A stretch of 64,000 nt of DNA from Rarobacter faecitabidus (GTDB taxonomy: Bacteria > Actinomycetota > Actinomycetes > Actinomycetales > Cellulomonadaceae). The translations under genes and the position numbers were made by a program. This document shows positions 58,431 through 64,000 of the stretch, in pieces. Below the pieces are notes generated by a model. The model had not been told where the DNA came from and searched no databases. It saw nothing but the letters and a program-made list of their open reading frames with translations. The stretch's first letter is position 1, and each line of letters opens with the position of its first letter. Location: assembly GCF_006716265.1 (NCBI RefSeq), contig NZ_VFOS01000001.1, positions 124,001-188,000 on the forward strand, read 5' to 3'.

Positions 58431-58733
58431 CTATTTGCGGGCGCGAGCAGAGCCCGCCTGCCGCGACTTGCGCAGCCAGGCGAGCGAGATGATTCCGACG
58501 ATCACACCCACGCCGCTGATCCAGGGCAATTTCAACTCAGACCCTAGCCACCGCGCGTCGATCAGCGTCATCCCCCAGGCGAAGAGGAAAACGATCGCCC
58601 ACGCTACCGTGCCCCAGAAGAAGACGCGGTGCAGGTCCACCTGCTCGGCCGGAATCGGCTCCGACTTCGCGCCCTGGTGTCGCTGACTGCTGCCGTGCGG
58701 GTCCGCCAGGTGGTCGCTGGTGTGCTCGTTCAC
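58431..58733 (-). CDS. DUF2530-like small membrane protein
   Basis: 100 residues from GTG 58733 (ATG 58754 and 58772 are possible). A hydrophilic N-terminus is followed by two TM helices (about 35-55 FFWGTVAWAIVFLFAWGM and 70-90 GVGVIVGIISLAWL) and a basic tail. It matches the actinobacterial DUF2530 pattern, and homologues sit beside serC. No function known. Confidence 0.75.
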   Translation of the reverse strand: MNEHTSDHLADPHGSSQRHQGAKSEPIPAEQVDLHRVFFWGTVAWAIVFLFAWGMTLIDARWLGSELKLPWISGVGVIVGIISLAWLRKSRQAGSARARK

Positions 58734-58776
58734 AGTGTCACCATAGCGGTACATGCCTCGCGGAAGGCCCAACGAG

Positions 58777-59898
58777 TTAGCCTGCGACGCGCTCGATGAC
58801 GAAGTCGATGGCCTGCGTCAGTAGTGCGACGTCACTCGGGTCCACGGAGGGGAACATCGCAACGCGGAGTTGGTTCCGCCCCAGTTTGCGGTAGGGGTCA
58901 ATGTCGACTACGCCGTTGGAGCGCAGGATCTTCGTGATCTGCACGGCATCGATCGATTCATCGATGTCGATGGTTCCCACGACATTGGACCGCCATGACG
59001 GGTTTTCCACGAAGGGCGTCGCGGCGGGATTTGCCTGCGCCCATCCGTACAGGTGCGATGCGGATTGCGACGTCCGGTTCGTCGCCCATGCCAGCCCGCC
59101 GTGCGCGTTGAGCCATTCGATCTGGTTGGCGAGCAGGATCAGGCTGGCAACGGCGGGCGTGTTCAGGGTCTGGTTCGCGCGCGAGTTGTCGAGCGCGAGT
59201 TTCAGGGAGAGGAATGGTGGAATCCATCTGCCCGAGGCGGCCAGCAACTCGATGCGCTCTATCGCTGCCGGGGACAGGACGGCGAGCCATAGTCCGCCAT
59301 CCGCCCCGAAGTTCTTCTGCGGCGCGAAGTAGTAGACATCGGTCTGCGAGATATCCACATCGAGCCCGCCTGCCGCTGAGGTCCCGTCGATGACGACGAG
59401 CGAACCCGGATCGCCGATCCTCCTCACCGGGGCGGCCGCGCCGGTCGATGTTTCGTTGTGCGGCCACGCGAACACGTCCGCAGTCGGCGCAACATCCGGC
59501 AGGCAGACCTGCCCCGCGGGGACCTCAGTGACGAGGGACGAGGCCAGGAACGGCGCGCCGGCGGTCGACGCGGCGAACTTGGCACCGAATTCGCCGAAGA
59601 CGCCGTGTGCTGCGCGCTCGCGAACTAGGGAGAACGTGGCGGCATCCCAGAAGGCCGTCGAGCCGCCGTTCCCGAGAATCACCTCGTAGCCATCCGGGAT
59701 TCGGAAGAATTCTGCGAGGCCTTCTCGGACGCTACCCACCAATGCCTTGACGGGTGGCTTTCGGTGTGACGTGCCAAGGAGGGATCGCCCTCCCGCCGCA
59801 ACGGCATCGACCTGGGCCTGGCGGACCTTCGACGGCCCGGAGCCGAAACGGCCGTCGCGCGGTAGAAGGGATGCGGGGATGATGACGTCGGCGCTCAC
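58777..59898 (-). CDS. serC: Phosphoserine aminotransferase
   Basis: PLP enzyme of serine synthesis. 373 residues from GTG 59898; TATCCT seven bases before the GTG suggests a leaderless message. GSGPSKVR near the N-terminus, VIDGTSAAGGLDVD and the Schiff-base Lys195 in FAPQKNFGADGG fit the actinobacterial/archaeal SerC subtype. Longer starts are not supported by the family. Confidence 0.94.
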   Translation of the reverse strand: MSADVIIPASLLPRDGRFGSGPSKVRQAQVDAVAAGGRSLLGTSHRKPPVKALVGSVREGLAEFFRIPDGYEVILGNGGSTAFWDAATFSLVRERAAHGVFGEFGAKFAASTAGAPFLASSLVTEVPAGQVCLPDVAPTADVFAWPHNETSTGAAAPVRRIGDPGSLVVIDGTSAAGGLDVDISQTDVYYFAPQKNFGADGGLWLAVLSPAAIERIELLAASGRWIPPFLSLKLALDNSRANQTLNTPAVASLILLANQIEWLNAHGGLAWATNRTSQSASHLYGWAQANPAATPFVENPSWRSNVVGTIDIDESIDAVQITKILRSNGVVDIDPYRKLGRNQLRVAMFPSVDPSDVALLTQAIDFVIERVAG

Positions 59899-60042
59899 CC
59901 CATCAAGGATAGTGCCACCGACCAAACGCTTATGACCGATCGGCCACGTATGTCAGGTAACCACGCCCGCTAGGGCCAGGTCCGGGAGCATTCGCGCGAT
60001 AGGCTGGGAGGCGTTGATTTCGACTGATGCGGAGGCGCGAAG

Positions 60043-60747
60043 GTGACGGACCTCATCGACACCACCGAGATGTACCTCAAGACGATCTACGAACTGACCG
60101 AGGAGGGCATCGTCCCGATCCGCGCACGTATCGCAGAGCGCCTCGGTCACTCGGGCCCGACGGTCTCACAAACCGTCGCCCGCATGGAGCGCGACGGCCT
60201 AGTGATCGTCACCGGCGACAGGCATCTCGAACTCACAGATCACGGGCGCACGATAGCGACTCGGGTTATGCGCAAGCATCGCCTGGCCGAACGCCTGCTC
60301 ACGGACGTGATCGGCCTCGACTGGCCGCATGTTCACGAGGAAGCGTGTCGCTGGGAGCACGTCATGAGCGAACTCGTGGAGCGTCGCCTGGTGGAGTTGC
60401 TCGAACACCCGCACTTCGATCCCTATGGCAACCCGATTCCTGGTCTGGAGGAGATCGGCGAAACGCGCACCGCGGTGACCTTTCGGGACGGAGTGACTCC
60501 CCTGGTCGATCACCTCCTGCGGGTTCCAGATGGCGAGCCGGTCATCGTCGGGGTTCGGCGCATCGGCGAGCCGCTGCAGCCGGATGTTGAGCTGCTATCG
60601 CAGTTCCAGGAGGTCGGACTCACGCCGGGAGCGCAGGTCGAGGTGACGCGGGACGGCGACAGATTCACTATCGGTGCGCCTGGCAGCGAGACGGTGATCG
60701 ACCTTGCGGGTGAATTGGCGAGGCACATCTTCGTGGCGGCCAGTTAG
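60043..60747 (+). CDS. dtxR: DtxR/IdeR-type metal-dependent regulator
   Basis: 234 residues. Winged HTH (about 1-70; RIAERLGHSGPTVSQTVARMERDGL), metal-binding and dimer domain with Met10, His79, Glu83, Cys102, Glu105 and His106, numbered exactly as in DtxR, and a C-terminal SH3-like domain. All primary-site ligands are present, so iron or manganese binding is expected. It represses iron uptake genes in relatives. GTG 60043. Confidence 0.93.
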   Translation: MTDLIDTTEMYLKTIYELTEEGIVPIRARIAERLGHSGPTVSQTVARMERDGLVIVTGDRHLELTDHGRTIATRVMRKHRLAERLLTDVIGLDWPHVHEEACRWEHVMSELVERRLVELLEHPHFDPYGNPIPGLEEIGETRTAVTFRDGVTPLVDHLLRVPDGEPVIVGVRRIGEPLQPDVELLSQFQEVGLTPGAQVEVTRDGDRFTIGAPGSETVIDLAGELARHIFVAAS

Positions 60748-60819
60748 CCGAGTGAACATTAGGGTGTCCACTTCGTGACCTGTCCGTGACTTTTGGGTGG
60801 CGGTCGGATACGATAGCCA

Positions 60820-61015
60820 GGTCCCGGAGATCACCACCGGGATCGAGTTCCGCGGCACGCCAAGCCCAGCCGCCGCGGCGCGAGAAATTTAACCTCGGCT
60901 GGGACGGGGGAACCACCATTCGATGGGCGCGTGAGTGCCCTTCTTGGGGTGAAGCCGCGTGTGCAAACACCGGCCGGGCAATCTCCGCCCGAACCCGACA
61001 GCTCACCTCGGCGGC
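60820..61015 (+). ncRNA. c-di-AMP riboswitch (ydaO/yuaA type)
   Basis: The conserved core is visible: GGGGGAACCACC (60906-60917), TTGGGGTGAAGCC (60944-60956), and the 3' part with CGCCCGAACCCGACAGCTCACCTCGG around 60986-61011. In actinobacteria this class controls cell-wall hydrolases and, on binding c-di-AMP, usually turns them off. It ends just before the GGAG of the following NlpC/P60 gene. The 5' boundary is approximate. Confidence 0.92.
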
Positions 61016-61029
61016 GCAGGAGACCATTA

Positions 61030-61911
61030 GTGACTGAAGCAGCTCGCGGTCGTCATCGCGCAACGCACAGGACCGGAACATCCATCACTGTCGCCGCTCG
61101 TTCGGCGGGTAAGAAGGCCACCGCCCTTGGGCGCGGCTCGGCACTCCTCGTCGCATCCTCCAGCCTCGTCGTCGGATCGGTCATGATCCCGACCGCATCT
61201 GCCCAGGATCTGGATAACGAGGCGAACTCGATCACCGCAGAAGAGGGCGACAACGCCGTAGTTTCGTCGGTCGTGGTGTCCGAGGCCGTCGTATGGTCCG
61301 ATGACTCGACTTCCTTGAAGGTCAAGCGCGCCACTAAGCCCAAGGTCAAAGAGACAGCCACGAGCGCCACCACGGCTGCCGAGCCAACCGAAGACAGCAC
61401 CCCTGCCCGGTCCGCGAAATCCTCGCGGTCGGCAAGCCGCAACAGCCTCGTGAGCGGCGATGAGGACAAGACCGCGAAGGTCGGCGACTCCTCGGACTCG
61501 TCCGGCGACTCGGCCAAGGATTCGGACAAGAAAAGCAAGTCCGCTGATGACGCCATCGACGGCGATGACCTCGAGTCCCGCGGCGCGGCCGTGATCGAGG
61601 TGGCCAAGCGCTACATCGGAGTGCCCTACCGGTACGGCGGCTCGACCCCCAAGGGTTTCGACTGCTCTGGCTTCACGTCGTACGTCTTTGCCAAGTTCGG
61701 GATCGACCTGCCACGCACGTCCGGCGCTCAGCGTTACGCAGGCAAGGTCGTCTCGGCGAAGGACGCGGTTCCCGGCGACATCGTGTGGAGCCCCGGTCAC
61801 GTGGCGATCTACATTGGAAACGGAAAGATCATCGACGCACCCCGCCCGGGCAAGTCCGTGGCCGTGCGCTCCATGTACCAATCGAACCCGGTTTTCATCC
61901 GCGTTCTTTAG
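61030..61911 (+). CDS. Secreted NlpC/P60 hydrolase under riboswitch control
   Basis: 293 residues from GTG 61030 (GGAG eight bases upstream); longer starts would lie inside the riboswitch. Signal peptide to about residue 57 (IPTASAQ), a long Ser/Lys/Asp-rich disordered part (about 60-185), and a C-terminal NlpC/P60 domain with FDCSGF (Cys212), GHVAIYIGNGK (His257) and APRPGKS. It should cut peptidoglycan stem peptides. c-di-AMP control ties it to turgor and wall balance. Confidence 0.94.
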   Translation: MTEAARGRHRATHRTGTSITVAARSAGKKATALGRGSALLVASSSLVVGSVMIPTASAQDLDNEANSITAEEGDNAVVSSVVVSEAVVWSDDSTSLKVKRATKPKVKETATSATTAAEPTEDSTPARSAKSSRSASRNSLVSGDEDKTAKVGDSSDSSGDSAKDSDKKSKSADDAIDGDDLESRGAAVIEVAKRYIGVPYRYGGSTPKGFDCSGFTSYVFAKFGIDLPRTSGAQRYAGKVVSAKDAVPGDIVWSPGHVAIYIGNGKIIDAPRPGKSVAVRSMYQSNPVFIRVL

Positions 61912-62051
61912 TCTGTTCCATCCGAGTGATTTACCAACCCTTTGCGAGTACAGTAATGGCAAGGGGACTGCTGAAAGTCGAACGACTGACGTAGTCGAAT
62001 CACGGCCGTAGGCAATCCTCACCAGCAACTTCGCGTTGGAGGTATGTGGTG

Positions 62052-63035
62052 ATGGTCAAGCGAATCGTCGTCGGGGTTGACGGATCGACGGCAAGCAAGG
62101 TCGCCCTGGCGTGGGCTATCCGTCAGGCCCAGCGCACAGACTCCGAACTCATCGCTCTGTGCTCGTACTCTTTGCCGTCGTTCACGGTCGCATCCCTCGA
62201 CGGAGGCTATGCGGCGCTCGACGATGCGGCCATCGCGGATGGCGCGAGGCAGGTGGCTGAACTTGCCCGCCAGCGCGCCGCGGATGCGGGCGTCAACGCG
62301 TCAGCCAAGGTCGTGCCCGGCGATGCCGCGGCCGCGCTCATCGACATCAGCGCATCGGCGTCACTCGTCGTAGTCGGTACGAGGGGTGGGTCGGGCATTC
62401 CAGAGCGCCTGCTCGGCACTGTCTCGTCCGCCCTGCCCGCCCACGCGAAGTGCCCAACGGTTCTCGTGCCGCGTTGCTGCGGCTTCAGCGAGGATGCATC
62501 CGGGGATGAGAAGGCCGCCGAGGATGCGGTTCCCGACATCGCGCTGAAGCCCATCAAGCGCATCGTCGTCGGCGTCGATGGGTCGGTGACTTCCCAGGTG
62601 GCCCTGAGGGTCGCGCTCCGGGAGGCGCGCGCCTGGGAGGCCGAGGTCGTTGTGGTTGGCGGCGTGCCGATCGCCTCCGGCTCCGGCCTGCTGGCGTGGC
62701 TGCCCGCGGCGATCGACCGGCAGCAGATCGTCGACGACGTTCGCGCGGGCATTGAGCGCCTTGTGGATCAGGCCGTCGCCGAGATTCCGGGCATCACACC
62801 CGAGATCGTCGTGCTCGACGGTACCGGGGCCGAACTCCTGACGCGCTTCTCGAAGACCTCGGACCTCCTCGTCCTCGGCTCGCGTGGGCGTGGGGGATTC
62901 GCCGGGCTACTGCTCGGCTCGACGTCGCAGGCCGTGTTGCACCACTCGTCCTGCCCGGTGCTCGTCATCAACAAGCGCACCGACTTGGCCACGGCGTCGG
63001 CCGCGGCCGGGGACAGTGGCACCGCGCACGAGTGA
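62052..63035 (+). CDS. Universal stress protein with tandem Usp domains
   Basis: 327 residues from ATG 62052; GTG codons at 62046 and 62049 are also possible after GGAGG (62038-62042). Two Usp domains (about 1-140 and 172-310), each with KRIVVGVDGS and an ATP-binding G-x2-G-x9-G pattern (GTRGGSGIPERLLGTVSS; GSRGRGGFAGLLLGSTSQ). An acidic linker joins them. Double-Usp proteins are typical of actinobacteria and are linked to stress and dormancy. Confidence 0.93.
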   Translation: MVKRIVVGVDGSTASKVALAWAIRQAQRTDSELIALCSYSLPSFTVASLDGGYAALDDAAIADGARQVAELARQRAADAGVNASAKVVPGDAAAALIDISASASLVVVGTRGGSGIPERLLGTVSSALPAHAKCPTVLVPRCCGFSEDASGDEKAAEDAVPDIALKPIKRIVVGVDGSVTSQVALRVALREARAWEAEVVVVGGVPIASGSGLLAWLPAAIDRQQIVDDVRAGIERLVDQAVAEIPGITPEIVVLDGTGAELLTRFSKTSDLLVLGSRGRGGFAGLLLGSTSQAVLHHSSCPVLVINKRTDLATASAAAGDSGTAHE

Positions 63036-63119
63036 GCGTTCCCCGCGCGGGGTCGCGCTCGCCCACCGCTGGTTCGTGGACGAGTTCCCCGTGACCGCCG
63101 TTGGCCGTTCGCGGAATCG

Positions 63120-63560
63120 TCAGGCGTCAGCGTCGAGCTGCTCGACCGTGCGCTCGATGGCCGCTCCGGCCTCGAGAGTTCGCCCGACCGTGCAGGCTTG
63201 GTCGATTGCCCTCCCGATGACGGTGATAAGTCGGGCGCGGGCGGACTCGTCCAGCGAACTCAGGTCGAGTTCGATGCGCTCCGTGAGTACGTCGTAGCGG
63301 TCTTCGGTCGCGTGCGCATCGCCGCCGACCTCGATCGCGACGGCGGCGTCTTCGCCCAGGCGACGCGTAATGGCCTGCTCGGCGGAGAACCCGGCGCACG
63401 CCGCCAACGCCACCTTGAGGAGTTCCCCGGGAGTGAAGGTGTCGGGGTAACTCTTGTCGCCGATGGCGACCACGCCGCCGCGCTGGGACCGGCCCGTGAA
63501 TCGGCGATGGCCGTCGCGAGTGACGGAGACGGAAGGGGTCGAGGCAGGCTGAGAAGTCAT
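63120..63560 (-). CDS. OsmC family peroxiredoxin-like protein
   Basis: 146 residues from ATG 63560; no ribosome site is visible, so translation may be leaderless. Catalytic Cys55 (AACAGFSAEQAI) and Cys123 (DQACTVGRTLE) match the OsmC/Ohr pair, as does YPDTFTPGELLKVALAACAG. It should reduce organic hydroperoxides in the cytoplasm. Confidence 0.92.
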   Translation of the reverse strand: MTSQPASTPSVSVTRDGHRRFTGRSQRGGVVAIGDKSYPDTFTPGELLKVALAACAGFSAEQAITRRLGEDAAVAIEVGGDAHATEDRYDVLTERIELDLSSLDESARARLITVIGRAIDQACTVGRTLEAGAAIERTVEQLDADA

Positions 63561-63676
63561 GCACAAGATTCTGGCACGCTCGCCCCACCGTTTCGTCGCC
63601 GCGGCGCACGGTGTCCGCATGATGGTGGTAAACCCGCTAAGGTTATTGATGCACTCTTCGCGTGGAGGGTACACAA

Positions 63677-63749
63677 GCGCTCGTAGCTCAGTGGATAGAG
63701 CACCGCTCTCCTAAAGCGGGTGTCGGCGGTTCGAGTCCGCCCGAGCGCA
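63677..63749 (+). tRNA. tRNA-Arg (anticodon CCT)
   Basis: 73-nt cloverleaf: acceptor GCGCTCG/CGAGCGC, D arm GCTC/GAGC, anticodon arm CCGCT/AGCGG with loop CTCCTAA (anticodon CCT, reads AGG), T arm GGCGG/CCGCC, discriminator A. CCA is not fully encoded (ACCG follows). Confidence 0.96.
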
Positions 63750-63797
63750 CCGCATACAACTGGGGCCACGAGAACTCGCAGCGCGAGGGAGTGAACT

Positions 63798-64000
63798 ATG
63801 AGGTTTCCCTGGCTACCCAAGCGCGAACGGTTCGACGGGCGGGCCGTCAGCAACGAGTTGTTGCAACGGTTGGTGGGGCGACGCCTCAACTCCATTCAGT
63901 TCACCAAGTTCTACGTGCAGTTCTGGTTCGACGGCGATGAGGGCACGATCGAAACCGTGACTTTTCATTGTGGGTGCTTTCCCCGAGTGCTTCTCGGGGA
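63798..64000 (+). CDS. Unknown protein, truncated by window end
   Basis: ATG 63798 has GGGAG six bases upstream and the frame stays open for 67 codons to the edge. The visible part (MRFPWLPKRERFDGRAVSNE start, then FTKFYVQFWFDGDEG, CGC) has normal protein composition. I do not recognise it. It follows tRNA-Arg by 48 bases. Confidence 0.55.
   Translation, partial: MRFPWLPKRERFDGRAVSNELLQRLVGRRLNSIQFTKFYVQFWFDGDEGTIETVTFHCGCFPRVLLG

Overview
The window is about 64 kb of high-GC chromosome from an actinomycete. It carries a mycothiol glycosyltransferase (MshA), Lsr2, CarD, a DtxR/IdeR-type regulator, a SenX3/RegX3-like pair beside the pst operon, several actinobacterial conserved families (DUF3027, DUF3180, DUF3263, DUF4032, DUF2530, DUF2520) and many GTG starts. 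Gene order fits the Actinomycetales/Micrococcales side of the phylum; genus cannot be set from the sequence alone. There are no insertion sequences, phage genes or CRISPR arrays. It is mostly an ordinary core-genome region with several unusual local arrangements.

Layout. 1-7.7 kb: truncated metY, a secreted NlpC/P60 hydrolase, pyrophosphatase, a PBP4-type carboxypeptidase, a zincin metalloprotease, tilS and hpt. 7.8-25.6 kb: ftsH, folE, an inserted ECF sigma factor/membrane protein pair plus an orphan 72-residue gene, then a tightly overlapping run folP, folBK fusion, DUF3180, two PH-domain membrane proteins, DUF2520, panC, panD, nadB, nadC, followed by lysS, a small membrane protein and lsr2. 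25.6-35.1 kb: a divergent BFD-like ferredoxin/mshA pair, gpmA, phoU, senX3/regX3-like genes and pstSCAB, with a PHO box before pstS and a strong hairpin between pstS and pstC. 35.2-39.4 kb: a lipoprotein, carD, ispF (no ispD), cysS, rlmB. 39.4-48.3 kb: two paralogous membrane-anchored DsbA-like proteins flank a DUF4032 kinase-like gene, an MsiK-type ATPase, an OtsA-OtsB fusion and a multi-TM Ser/Thr kinase. 48.3-51.6 kb: tRNA-Thr, DUF3263, a LytR_C protein, and groL behind two tandem CIRCE operators. 51.7-60.8 kb: a degenerate HD protein, a two-component system, a NYN protein divergent from a cold-shock protein/DUF3027 operon, a TetR-like gene with a repeat-rich leader, DUF2530, serC and dtxR. 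60.8-64 kb: a c-di-AMP riboswitch before a second NlpC/P60 gene, a tandem universal stress protein, OsmC, tRNA-Arg and a truncated unknown gene.

How the genes work together. The central block joins cofactor synthesis (folate, pantothenate/beta-alanine, NAD) with nucleotide salvage and translation. The phosphate block is a self-contained sensing and uptake module. Cell-wall work is represented by two NlpC/P60 hydrolases, one of them behind a c-di-AMP switch, and by a PBP4-type enzyme. Stress functions (trehalose synthesis, chaperonin, Usp, OsmC, mycothiol, thiol oxidoreductases) dominate the right half.

Least explained parts: the sigma/membrane-protein pair and orphan small gene that split the folate cluster; an HD-family protein whose HD aspartate is glycine; the duplicated DsbA-like genes around a trehalose/kinase block; and the repeat-rich leader of the TetR-like gene. 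No completely new system can be proven from sequence alone.
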